This document shows positions 6,920-14,878 of a stretch of DNA of 37,873 nucleotides, one piece after another. Under the pieces are notes generated by a model, which was given only the letters and a program-made list of their open reading frames with translations, was not told the DNA's origin and did no database searches. The translations under genes and the position numbers were made by a program. The DNA comes from an uncultured Oscillospiraceae bacterium (GTDB lineage: Bacteria; Bacillota; Clostridia; Oscillospirales; Acutalibacteraceae): contig UQQZ01000019.1 of NCBI GenBank assembly GCA_900543305.1, forward strand, positions 1-37,873, in the 5' to 3' direction. Each line of letters starts with the position of its first letter. The stretch's first letter is position 1.

Positions 6920-8455
6920 ATGACAAAACGAAAGTTTCTCTTTCAAGGGGCTGTGCTCACAGCGGTGTCCCTGTTTTTGCGCATTACCAATATGGGGTAT
7001 CGGTCCTTTCTCTCCCAGGAAATGGGATCCGCCGGCATGGGACTGTATCAGCTGATTTTCTCCGTCTTCCTGCTGACCGTCACCCTCTCCACCTCCGGAA
7101 TCAGTTTGGCCGTCACCCGCATGGTTTCCGCCGCCATCGCCACCGAAAAACGGCAGGTCATCCGCTCTACAGTAGCTCGTTGCTTTCTGTTTTGTCTCTC
7201 CATCAGTCTATCCATCGCCCTTCTGCTGTTCTTCCTGGCAGGCCCAGCTGCCACTGTTTTTCTGGGTGATCCCTTGGCAGCCCCCTGCCTGCGGATTCTG
7301 GGAGTAGGGCTTCCCTTCATGTCTCTTTGCACCTGTATGAAAGGCTATTTCCTGGCTGTGGACGAATCCCTCTCCACTGCCTTTTCTGATGGAATCGAAC
7401 AGGTGTTGACCATTGGTGCCACGGTATTTTTCTTCTGGTATTTCGCTCCCCAAAGCCTGGAAGCCGCCTGCTTTGCCGCCATGCTGGCCTCCACTCTGGG
7501 AGAGGCCACTTCCTTCCTTTGCAGCTGGACTGCCTACCGGAGAAGTCTCAAACGCAACACCCCTTCTCAAAAGGAAAAAAGCCAAGGGGTCCTTCACGGC
7601 CTGGCACACATTGCCCTCCCCTGCACCTTGAGCTCCGCCGCAAGAAGCCTGCTCAACACGGGGGAAAATCTTTTGATCCCCAAGGAACTGCAAAAGTTTG
7701 GTCTCAGCTACAGCGCCTCTCTGTCCCAATATGGACTCCTTCAGGGCATGGCCATGCCCATGCTCTACTTTCCCTCTTCCCTGCTGACTTCTTTCGCCTC
7801 CCTATTGATCCCCAAGATTGCCAAGGAGCGAGAACTCCATCACCGGCGGGCGGTGGCCCATATCACCGGGAAAGCCGTGCGGCTTGCCCTGGCGTTTGGC
7901 ATGTTTTTCGCCGGGGTCTTTCTGTTCTTCGGAGATCGGTGGGGCGCTGCCTTTTATCACAGCAACAGCGCCGGAACCTATTTACAGGTACTGGCACCTT
8001 TGGCCCCTCTGGTCTATTTGGATGTGGTGGTGGACAGCCTGCTTAAGGGCCTGGATGAACAGTTTAACTCCATGAAATACAATTTTTCTGACTCTCTGAT
8101 CCGGGTAGTTCTTGTGCTGTGTTTTCTCCGTTTCTTTGGCATGGAAAGCTACGTGGGGATTCTCTTCTTCAGCACCATCTTTAACGCTTCTCTGAGCCTC
8201 CACCGGCTCCTGAAAGTGACCCAGGTACGTCTTTCCTTTCTGCGGCACATTGGACTCCCTCTGGCCTGCACAGCCCTTTCCGTGCTCACAGGAAATTGGT
8301 TGCTGCAAGGTGTCTCCTTTTCCCATCCTCTTTGGGAAATCGCCTGTCAAACCGCTCTTTGCGGAGGTATCTTCGGGATCCTCTATGGAGGTGCTTGCCG
8401 GATTTCTCTCCCCAAAACAAAAACCGGCCTCACAAGAGACCGGTCTACCCTTTAA
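6920..8455 (+). CDS. spoVB: SpoVB-like polysaccharide/lipid flippase (MOP superfamily)
   Basis: A 511-residue polytopic membrane protein with about 14 hydrophobic segments, matching the polysaccharide-transport/MurJ-like branch of the MOP exporter superfamily. The N terminus (FLFQGAVLTAVSLFLRITNMGYR, then EMGSAGMGLYQLIF) is the pattern of stage V sporulation protein B and relatives, which move lipid-linked precursors across the membrane, in spores for cortex peptidoglycan. GGAGG lies 5 bases before the ATG. I found no clear sigma-A promoter in the 77-base divergent gap; a sporulation sigma promoter is possible. The gene converges with, and overlaps by 4 bases, the WYL regulator, and its last 30 codons contain that operon's terminator. 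The symbol is by similarity; a general flippase role is possible. Confidence 0.78.
   Translation: MTKRKFLFQGAVLTAVSLFLRITNMGYRSFLSQEMGSAGMGLYQLIFSVFLLTVTLSTSGISLAVTRMVSAAIATEKRQVIRSTVARCFLFCLSISLSIALLLFFLAGPAATVFLGDPLAAPCLRILGVGLPFMSLCTCMKGYFLAVDESLSTAFSDGIEQVLTIGATVFFFWYFAPQSLEAACFAAMLASTLGEATSFLCSWTAYRRSLKRNTPSQKEKSQGVLHGLAHIALPCTLSSAARSLLNTGENLLIPKELQKFGLSYSASLSQYGLLQGMAMPMLYFPSSLLTSFASLLIPKIAKERELHHRRAVAHITGKAVRLALAFGMFFAGVFLFFGDRWGAAFYHSNSAGTYLQVLAPLAPLVYLDVVVDSLLKGLDEQFNSMKYNFSDSLIRVVLVLCFLRFFGMESYVGILFFSTIFNASLSLHRLLKVTQVRLSFLRHIGLPLACTALSVLTGNWLLQGVSFSHPLWEIACQTALCGGIFGILYGGACRISLPKTKTGLTRDRSTL
8414..8444 (-). terminator. Terminator of the pseudokinase-WYL operon, inside the flippase coding region
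   Basis: Read on the minus strand, a 9-bp hairpin with one mismatch (8423-8431 with 8436-8444, loop TTGT) is followed by TTTTTGTTTT. It lies 7 bases after the WYL stop codon and entirely within the 3' end of the plus-strand flippase gene. Confidence 0.75.
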
Positions 8456-9432
8456 GATTTGTAGGCTTTAGCGAGAGCTTTTGCCCGCTCCCGAAACTGT
8501 TCCACCGCTTTTTTCGGCGCCGCCAACTTGATTTCCGGCCCGTTTGCAAACAGCCATGCCTGAAACACTCTATCCAATTTTGCGTAAACCACGGAACGAA
8601 TTTTGCCCTTCCCAAAAGGCTCCACTGTCAACGCCCCATCAAAATAACTGGCCACCTGATTGAGTCGGGCCGCGGGAAACTCCAAAGTCAACCGCTCCGC
8701 GGAGGGCAAATACTTTTCTCCCTCTCGGGGCTGGCTCAAAAATTCCGGTTGAGAAATCTCTCCCAGTGGGAAGGAACAAAAACGCTTTGCTTCACTGTCA
8801 TATCCCAGCAAACGCACTATCCCACCAAATCGCTGAATCTCCCAAGGGCTCACCGTCACGGAGCGCACGGAACGGGCCAGCTTGCCAGAACTGTTCAAGC
8901 GCCATTCCTGACGCTGAAAAATCACCTGGACATCCCGCTCCATCGCCCACATAAGAAGCTCCTCTACCGACTGGCCAGCGGGAGAAGGTTGGGACTCGGG
9001 TTCTTCCTGAGATTCAGACTCCTCCAGTTCCAGGTCCACTTTCTTTCCCTCTTTTGCCTTTTCCTGGAGCTGCTCCCACTGATACCGGCTGCACAGTGTG
9101 GCTATCTTTTTCTCCAGCTGAGAAATCCGCCGCTGAGACAGAAAGGGCGCCTCTCGTAAAGCCTCCAACAGCAACGCAAGATCGTTGGGGGAAAAAATCC
9201 TCTGGGAAACATAATATCCAAAATTACGGTTTTTTCTGGTCTCAATGGGAATACCAAAATGCCGCAAGGTTTCCAAGTCGTCATAGAGGCTTTTGCGCTC
9301 TGCGTGAATTCCCTGGGCCTCCAACTCTTCCAACATCTGGGGAAGACTCAAAGCATGCTGATCGTCGGTCTGTTCCAACAGCATCCGAAGCAAATACAAC
9401 AGTTTCATTTTCTTCTCAGAAACATTGGGCAT
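8452..9432 (-). CDS. WYL-domain HTH transcriptional regulator
   Basis: A 326-residue transcription factor. The N-terminal winged helix (KMKLLYLLRMLLEQTD, SLPQMLEELEAQGI, ERKSLYDDLETLRHFGIPIE) is the DeoR/HTH_11-like form typical of WYL proteins. The middle holds an acidic, low-complexity linker (about 139-162), followed by the WYL-like domain: VRSVTVSPWEIQRFGGIVRLLGYDSEAKRFCSFPLGEI, and a C-terminal WCX-like part. The strict W-Y-L triplet is replaced by a related pattern. WYL domains are thought to sense ligands such as nucleic acids or nucleotides. GGGGGAG lies 7 bases before the ATG. It starts 16 bases after the pseudokinase stop codon, so the pair shares one mRNA. The stop overlaps the convergent flippase stop (8452-8455). 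Confidence 0.87.
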   Translation of the reverse strand: MPNVSEKKMKLLYLLRMLLEQTDDQHALSLPQMLEELEAQGIHAERKSLYDDLETLRHFGIPIETRKNRNFGYYVSQRIFSPNDLALLLEALREAPFLSQRRISQLEKKIATLCSRYQWEQLQEKAKEGKKVDLELEESESQEEPESQPSPAGQSVEELLMWAMERDVQVIFQRQEWRLNSSGKLARSVRSVTVSPWEIQRFGGIVRLLGYDSEAKRFCSFPLGEISQPEFLSQPREGEKYLPSAERLTLEFPAARLNQVASYFDGALTVEPFGKGKIRSVVYAKLDRVFQAWLFANGPEIKLAAPKKAVEQFRERAKALAKAYKS

Positions 9433-9448
9433 TGGATTTCTCCCCCTT

Positions 9449-11044
9449 TCACTGGGCTGCCGCCCCAGAACTGACCACTACAGTAACGGTGGTCCCATAA
9501 TCCAGAGTGTCACCAGCTTCGTGATCCTGATAACGAATCACGTAACCCGCTTCCACATCTTCACTGGCTTCCTCCACCCGTTCAGGGACAAACCCATTCT
9601 CTGTGAGAATCTTCTCCAAGCTGTCATAGCTCACCCCGGTAAAACTGGGTAAAGTCCTTTGAGCGCTGCCTTTGCTCACGGTAACTACCACAACTCCATT
9701 TTCGGGAATGGGCTCTCCTGCAAAGGGATTCTGACTGCTGATACATCCTTCCGCAACGGAATCGTTGAACTCCTGAGCAGAAACTTCCAGCTGGAAAGAA
9801 TACTCCCCGCTTTCTATTTTCTGTAAGCATTCCTCATAATTTTGGTTCACCAGATTGGGCAGGACTTCCTCCTGGGACACACTGCTGGAAGGAAGCAGCT
9901 GGGTCAAGTCTCCAAAGGACATGCCCCGCTCTCCCAACCAGAACGACGCCACAATCACCAAAGCCACCAAAGTGATAACCCCCGAAGCAATCAGCCACAC
10001 AAAGGGCGGCAATCCTCTACCTTGCGGGATGTGAATGTCCAAGGGTGGAATACGGCGAATAGCCTCTGTCTGGTCCACCTCATTGACCAGAGTGGGCGCT
10101 GCGGCCAACTCGGTTTTAAACCGCTCAAAACTGGCCGTCCGCTGATCTGGACGCACTTGCAGCGCATTGGCAATGGCAGTCACTGCGTAAGGAGGCAAAG
10201 AGTGGAGAACCTCTTTGGAAATCATCAAACGCTCATCTTTCACCCGCCGCATGGCTTCCATGGGAGGCTTTCCCGTCAGTGCAAAAAATAAGGTGGCGGC
10301 AAATCCATACACATCACTGGCTTCCCCGCAGGGCGCTTTGACGCTGTACTGCTCCAACGCCGCATACCCTGGGGTCAGGTCCGGAACAAAGGGAGTCCCC
10401 TCCCGACGAGCCGCTTTGATGGAAAAACCGGTGATCAACAGCGTTCCCTCTTTGGTGACTCGAAGATTGTCCGGGTTGATCCCCAAATGGGATACCCCAA
10501 GTGCATTGATCAGCCCAAGAGCTGTGAGAATCGGCTGGAATAGCCGGTTGGCCGTGTTCCACGGAAGAGAACCACCCTCGTTCTCCACATAACGCCCCAG
10601 AGACAAAGAGGGAACATACTCGTACACCCCGTAGGCTGTATAGTTTTCTTCAAAAAGATCGAGAACCGAATGAACCACCGAGACTTCCCGCAGACGGCTA
10701 ACGTTCTTCATCAACGCTATAAATTCGTCCAGATAGTCTTCAAAAATGTCGTCTTGCCCCTCTTTGGGTACGACAATACAGCGGTCCTTTCCCCGATCCA
10801 CCAATGTGAGCGGGAAAAACTCCCGAAGTTCTACCAGCTTTCTGGTGGTCAGATCCAAGGCCGCGTAGGTGATCCCTTCACCATTCATTGCTTTGACGCG
10901 CCCCACCTGGTACCGGGAAGCAACCTCTGTCAAATAACCCAGGGCTTGGGGAGGCTGAATCTTGGTGTTGTCCCATCCACAAACGGGACAGGTTCCACCA
11001 TGCTCCAGCTCGGCAAAACAATTCATGCACAGTTTGCTTTCCAT
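9449..11044 (-). CDS. Zinc-ribbon pseudokinase with transmembrane helix and two PASTA domains
   Basis: A 531-residue membrane protein. Domains in order: a zinc ribbon (Cys 6, 9, 19, 22); a protein-kinase fold (about 44-315); a membrane helix (about 347-369); and two PASTA repeats (about 393-458 and 462-527), which in PrkC/PknB-type kinases sit outside the cell and bind peptidoglycan. The kinase fold is clear from RYQVGRV, PGYAALEQY (225-233) and SDVYGFAATLFFALTGKPP, but catalytic residues are lost: the glycine loop reads KAMNGEGIT, the VAIK lysine is Arg 74, HRD is His-Leu-Gly (186-188) and DFG is Thr-Gly-Phe (205-207). I therefore call it a pseudokinase that probably acts by binding. Co-transcribed with the WYL regulator from the promoter at 11119. 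Confidence 0.85.
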   Translation of the reverse strand: MESKLCMNCFAELEHGGTCPVCGWDNTKIQPPQALGYLTEVASRYQVGRVKAMNGEGITYAALDLTTRKLVELREFFPLTLVDRGKDRCIVVPKEGQDDIFEDYLDEFIALMKNVSRLREVSVVHSVLDLFEENYTAYGVYEYVPSLSLGRYVENEGGSLPWNTANRLFQPILTALGLINALGVSHLGINPDNLRVTKEGTLLITGFSIKAARREGTPFVPDLTPGYAALEQYSVKAPCGEASDVYGFAATLFFALTGKPPMEAMRRVKDERLMISKEVLHSLPPYAVTAIANALQVRPDQRTASFERFKTELAAAPTLVNEVDQTEAIRRIPPLDIHIPQGRGLPPFVWLIASGVITLVALVIVASFWLGERGMSFGDLTQLLPSSSVSQEEVLPNLVNQNYEECLQKIESGEYSFQLEVSAQEFNDSVAEGCISSQNPFAGEPIPENGVVVVTVSKGSAQRTLPSFTGVSYDSLEKILTENGFVPERVEEASEDVEAGYVIRYQDHEAGDTLDYGTTVTVVVSSGAAAQ

Positions 11045-11118
11045 GCTCTCCTCCGGTTTGCCCGCCCCATCGGTTCCAACTACCCAATGGGCACAAGCAG
11101 ACTTATAATATGTTTATG

Positions 11119-11147
11119 ATTATACCACAGGATCTGGAAAAACACAA
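11119..11147 (-). promoter_or_regulatory. Promoter of the pseudokinase-WYL operon
   Basis: On the minus strand TATAAT (11119-11124) is 17 bases from TTGTGT (11142-11147). The -10 is perfect, the -35 weak. It gives a leader of roughly 68 bases. Confidence 0.6.
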
Positions 11148-11235
11148 GAAAACTCACCAAAAATCATAAATGTAGTAGGCTTTCTATTGGTCAACCACAC
11201 CATGTTGACCTTTATCCAATTCCAAACCTTCCAAT

Positions 11236-11268
11236 AAAAAGAGAGGGCACGGCATCCCGTACCCTCTC
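11236..11268 (-). terminator. Terminator of fba
   Basis: A 12-bp stem (11241-11252 with 11257-11268, one G-U pair) with a 4-base loop, followed on the minus strand by TTTTTATT. It lies 20 bases after the fba stop codon. Confidence 0.9.
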
Positions 11269-11287
11269 CCATAGTTCGGTAAAACTC

Positions 11288-12151
11288 TTAAGCCTTGTCG
11301 ATAGAACCGAACAGTTCCATCTTCTCCTTGACCGTAGCCTTGATGGCCTCAGTGCCGGGAGCCAACAGCTTCCGGGGATCGAAGCCCTTGCCCTGACGGT
11401 CCTTGCCCTCTTCGATGTACTTGCGGGTTGCAGCAGCGAAGGCCAGCTGGCACTCGGTGTTCACATTCACCTTGGAAACACCCAGGGTAATGGCCTTCTT
11501 GACCATCTCAGCGGGAATGCCGGTACCGCCGTGGAGCACCAGAGGCATGGTGCCGGTCTTCTCCTGGATCTTGGCCAGAACGTCAAAGTTCAGGCCCTTC
11601 CAGTTCTCAGGATACACACCATGGATGTTGCCGATGCCGGCAGCCAGCATGGTCACGCCCAAGTCAGCGATCATCTTGCACTCATCGGGATCGGCCACTT
11701 CGCCGCCACCAATAACGCCGTCTTCCTCGCCGCCAATAGCGCCAACTTCCGCTTCCACGGAGATGCCCTTCTCGGAGGCCAGACGAATGATCTCCTTGGT
11801 CTTTTCAATGTTCTCTTCGATTCCATAGTGGGAACCGTCGAACATGACGGAGGAGAAACCGTCTTCCATGGCCTTCAGAGCGCCTTCATAGGAGCCGTGA
11901 TCCAGATGCAGTGCAACCGGAACAGTGATCTTCAGGGTTTCCAACATGCCCTTCACCATGCCGGTGACGGTGTTGTAGCCGCACATATACTTGCCGGCGC
12001 CCTCAGATACACCCAGAATCACAGGAGAGTTGCACTCCTGTGCGGTGAGCAGAATCGCCTTGGTCCATTCCAGGTTGTTGATGTTGAACTGGCCAACAGC
12101 ATATTTACCTGCCTTAGCCTTAGTGAGCATTTCTTTTGCAGAAACTAACAT
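11288..12151 (-). CDS. fba: Class II fructose-1,6-bisphosphate aldolase
   Basis: Cleaves fructose 1,6-bisphosphate to dihydroxyacetone phosphate and glyceraldehyde 3-phosphate using zinc. The 287-residue protein shows LHLDHGSYEG with the catalytic Asp 84 and zinc ligand His 85, VEAEVGAIGGEEDG (132-145), NIHGVY with His 177, LVLHGGTGIP with His 207 and the phosphate-binding VNVNTE (228-233). The open frame extends upstream to 12292, but the ATG at 12151 is chosen because GGGAGG lies 8 bases before it, the family N terminus begins here and the promoter at 12191-12219 lies inside the longer frame. Codon use is strongly biased, as expected for a glycolytic enzyme. It follows the sugar permease gene without an obvious terminator, so some read-through is likely. 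Confidence 0.95.
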   Translation of the reverse strand: MLVSAKEMLTKAKAGKYAVGQFNINNLEWTKAILLTAQECNSPVILGVSEGAGKYMCGYNTVTGMVKGMLETLKITVPVALHLDHGSYEGALKAMEDGFSSVMFDGSHYGIEENIEKTKEIIRLASEKGISVEAEVGAIGGEEDGVIGGGEVADPDECKMIADLGVTMLAAGIGNIHGVYPENWKGLNFDVLAKIQEKTGTMPLVLHGGTGIPAEMVKKAITLGVSKVNVNTECQLAFAAATRKYIEEGKDRQGKGFDPRKLLAPGTEAIKATVKEKMELFGSIDKA

Positions 12152-12190
12152 AGCTTTGCCTCCCGAAACGGTAGAATTTTGACTGTTTTT

Positions 12191-12219
12191 ATTATACTGG
12201 ACAAGCCGGGAAAAATCAA
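12191..12219 (-). promoter_or_regulatory. Sigma-A promoter of fba
   Basis: On the minus strand TTGATT (12214-12219) and TATAAT (12191-12196) are 17 bases apart, giving a start near 12184 and a 33-base leader. Confidence 0.85.
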
Positions 12220-12230
12220 CTCCCACAGCT

Positions 12231-13277
12231 TTAATTGTTGTCCTTTCTTTGCAGCAACACGGCACAAATGATGATGGCGCCCTTGAACGCACTGCTCAAA
12301 TAGGGGTCTACACCAATCAGGTTCAGCAGATTATTCATCACCGCCACAATCAGGGTGCCGAATACGGTACCGATCACAGAACCACGTCCACCGGACATGC
12401 TGGTGCCACCCACGATTACTGCGGCAATGGCGTCCATTTCAAAGCCACTGCCTGCGCTGGCATAGTCCATGGAGCCAATACGGGACGTCTGGATAATGGC
12501 AGCTACCGCCACCAGCAAACCGGTCAAGGCGTACACACGGCGCTTCACCTTCCGGACATTGACACCGGACAGCCGAGTGGTCCGCTCATTGGAACCGATC
12601 GCATACACATACCGGCCAAAGGTGGTCTGGTTTGCGATAAAGTACATGACCACCGCGGCAATCGCCCAGTACAAAATGGGCATCAACTGTTGCCCGCCAA
12701 TCTGGAACCGGGCAATCTCCTTATAGCCGTCCGGCAAGGTGGGGCTTTGGGTCTTCATAAAATACTGGGTCACGCTGCGCAGAATCTGCATGGAACCCAA
12801 TGTGGCAATGAAGGGAGGCATCTTTCCGTAGGAAATCAGCAAACCGTTGCCCTCGCCCAACAAACTGCCAAAAGCCATGGCCGCAATCAGCGCAATGATG
12901 ATGGCCGGGATCCCGCCCAAGCCAATCGCTCCCAGCCACCCGTTGGGGCCGGAATCGAGAAGGACCATGGTAAAAGCGCCAACCGCCACATACACCGATC
13001 CCACCGACAAGTCGATCCCGCCGGAAATGATCACAAAGGTCATGCCCAGTGAGATGATACCGATAGCCGCATTGCCACGCAACAGGGAAATCCAGTTGTT
13101 CAGCCAATTGGCAAACCAGCCCCCAAATGTGTCATAGCTGGAATTGAAGGTCAGGGCCAGGGTCTGCACAATGACCATGACAATCAACGCAATTCCCGTA
13201 CTGAACAGAGGCGCGGTCTTCCACAATCTCCGGAAGCGGGCTAGAAGCCCCTGCTTTTCTTTCTTAACGTTATCCAT
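12231..13277 (-). CDS. Sugar ABC transporter permease, RbsC-like
   Basis: The membrane channel subunit of a ribose/galactose-type (CUT2) sugar importer, 348 residues with about 8-10 hydrophobic segments. The family signature is clear in GIISLGMTFVIISGGIDLSVGSV and in AAVIVGGTSMSGGRGSVIGTVFG, the loop that contacts the ATPase. I chose the ATG at 13277, with GAGAGGG 9 bases upstream, over one ten codons earlier, since it gives the usual N terminus. The gene overlaps the end of the ATPase gene by 8 bases, so the two are translationally coupled. The substrate cannot be read from sequence; the family takes ribose, xylose, galactose, allose and sugar alcohols. Confidence 0.92.
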   Translation of the reverse strand: MDNVKKEKQGLLARFRRLWKTAPLFSTGIALIVMVIVQTLALTFNSSYDTFGGWFANWLNNWISLLRGNAAIGIISLGMTFVIISGGIDLSVGSVYVAVGAFTMVLLDSGPNGWLGAIGLGGIPAIIIALIAAMAFGSLLGEGNGLLISYGKMPPFIATLGSMQILRSVTQYFMKTQSPTLPDGYKEIARFQIGGQQLMPILYWAIAAVVMYFIANQTTFGRYVYAIGSNERTTRLSGVNVRKVKRRVYALTGLLVAVAAIIQTSRIGSMDYASAGSGFEMDAIAAVIVGGTSMSGGRGSVIGTVFGTLIVAVMNNLLNLIGVDPYLSSAFKGAIIICAVLLQRKDNN

Positions 13278-14781
13278 TGTTGGCCACCCTCTCTTCGCTG
13301 TTTCCACCGCCTGTTGCCAGACGCATAATTTCCTGGTCTGTCATATCACTTCCCACAAGCTCCCCTTGGACCTGTCCATGATACAACACCAGCACACGAT
13401 CGCAAATCCGTATGATCTCCTGAGCCTCACTGGAAAGAACTACAACCGCCATTCCCTGATGGGCCAAGTCCAGGATCGTATCGTAGATATCTTCCTTGGC
13501 ACCTACGTCCACGCCCTGAGTGGGGTTGTCAAAGATCAGTACCTTGGGTTCCGCATTCAGCCATTTGGCCAGAACCACCTTCTGCTGGTTGCCGCCAGAC
13601 AAACTGCCGATCAGGTTGTCCTCGTTGTCCATCTTGATCTTCAAGCCCTCCACCTGACGGCGAAAGGCTTCTTTGACTTTCTGCCAGGAAATCCATCCCA
13701 AGTTGGCATTCCGGGGCCAAGTGACAATGGACCCGTTCTCCAGGATGCTCATGTCCTTGATGATTCCGTTTTCCTTCCGATCACGAGGCACATACCCAAT
13801 TCCCAGAGACACCGCCTGCTGGGTACTGTGGATCCGGACCTCTTGCCCCTTCAAGTACACATTGCCAGCGTATTTTCCGCCACTGCCAAATATTGCCTGG
13901 AACAGCTCGCTGCGCCCGTCTCCCAACAGGCCCGTAAAGCCTAAAATCTCTCCTGCTTTGACAGAAAAGGAAATATCCGAAAAATGACCGGGCTGTGTCA
14001 TATGTTCCACCCGGAGAATCTCTTCTCCCAACTGACGCTCCCGCCGCAGGGACTCTGTCCGCACGTCGTGGCCCACCATGAATCGGGCCAGCTCGTCTAC
14101 ATTGGTGTCGGAAACCTGCCCTTGGGCCACCATGGCGCCATCTCGCAGCACCGTATACCGGGTGCAGATTTCCATTACTTCCTTCAGCTTATGAGAAATG
14201 AACACGATCGCCACGCCTTGCTTCTGCACCGTACGCATCATGTCAAATACCCGCTGAATCTCTGGCTCCGTCAAGGAGGTGGTGGGCTCGTCCATGATGA
14301 TAATGGAGGCATCCATCAAAAGCGCCCGGGCAATCTCCACAATCTGCTTATAAGAGGCGTCCAAGTCCCGAACCATGGTCCGGGGATCCAACTCTACATC
14401 CATGCGTTTAAACACCTCTCGGCATCGCTCACACATGGTCTTGGCGTCCAACAAGCCGCCCCTCCGTTTCAGCTCCCGGCCGATGAACATGTTCTCAAAC
14501 ACCGCCAGATCATTGACCAGGTTCAGCTCCTGATGAATGAACGCAATGCCCGCTTGCAGGGAGTCAGCCGGATTGTGAAAGGTCACCTGTTTCCCATCCA
14601 GTTGGATGGTGCCGGAGTCAGCGGACAATACCCCGCCCAGGATGTTCATCAGCGTGGACTTGCCAGCGCCGTTTTCTCCCAGCAGGGCACAGATCTCTCC
14701 CCCACTGACGGAAAAATCAATGTTCCGGAGCACATCATTGGCCCCGAAGGATTTGTAGATATTGCGCATTTCCAGCGTCAT
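13270..14781 (-). CDS. Sugar ABC transporter ATP-binding protein, RbsA/MglA-like
   Basis: The cytoplasmic motor of the CUT2 sugar importer: 503 residues with two fused nucleotide-binding domains, as is typical. The first has Walker A GENGAGKS (35-42), Q-loop segment FIHQELNLVNDLAVFENMF and Walker B SIIIMDEPTTSL; the second has the degenerate Walker A GLLGDGRSE, the signature LSGGNQQKVVLAKWL and VLIFDNPTQGVDVGAK. GGGGAGGG lies 6-7 bases before the ATG. It sits between the lipoprotein gene, from which it is separated by a terminator hairpin at 14804, and the permease gene, which it overlaps. Confidence 0.95.
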   Translation of the reverse strand: MTLEMRNIYKSFGANDVLRNIDFSVSGGEICALLGENGAGKSTLMNILGGVLSADSGTIQLDGKQVTFHNPADSLQAGIAFIHQELNLVNDLAVFENMFIGRELKRRGGLLDAKTMCERCREVFKRMDVELDPRTMVRDLDASYKQIVEIARALLMDASIIIMDEPTTSLTEPEIQRVFDMMRTVQKQGVAIVFISHKLKEVMEICTRYTVLRDGAMVAQGQVSDTNVDELARFMVGHDVRTESLRRERQLGEEILRVEHMTQPGHFSDISFSVKAGEILGFTGLLGDGRSELFQAIFGSGGKYAGNVYLKGQEVRIHSTQQAVSLGIGYVPRDRKENGIIKDMSILENGSIVTWPRNANLGWISWQKVKEAFRRQVEGLKIKMDNEDNLIGSLSGGNQQKVVLAKWLNAEPKVLIFDNPTQGVDVGAKEDIYDTILDLAHQGMAVVVLSSEAQEIIRICDRVLVLYHGQVQGELVGSDMTDQEIMRLATGGGNSEERVANNG

Positions 14782-14803
14782 GGATCACCCTCCCCTTCTT
14801 TGG

Positions 14804-14839
14804 AAAAAGGCTATGGGCAGCCCGCGCCATAGCCTTTTT
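14804..14839 (-). terminator. Intercistronic terminator-like hairpin between binding protein and ATPase genes
   Basis: A perfect 13-bp stem (14804-14816 with 14827-14839), 10-base loop, flanked by five A on one side and five T on the other. It lies 40 bases after the binding protein stop codon and 23 bases before the ATPase start. Such a hairpin commonly lowers expression of the membrane components relative to the binding protein; no second promoter is obvious between them. Confidence 0.85.
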
Positions 14840-14878
14840 GAAACTTTCATTCCATTGTTCGCCCTTGGGGCGTCTTCC

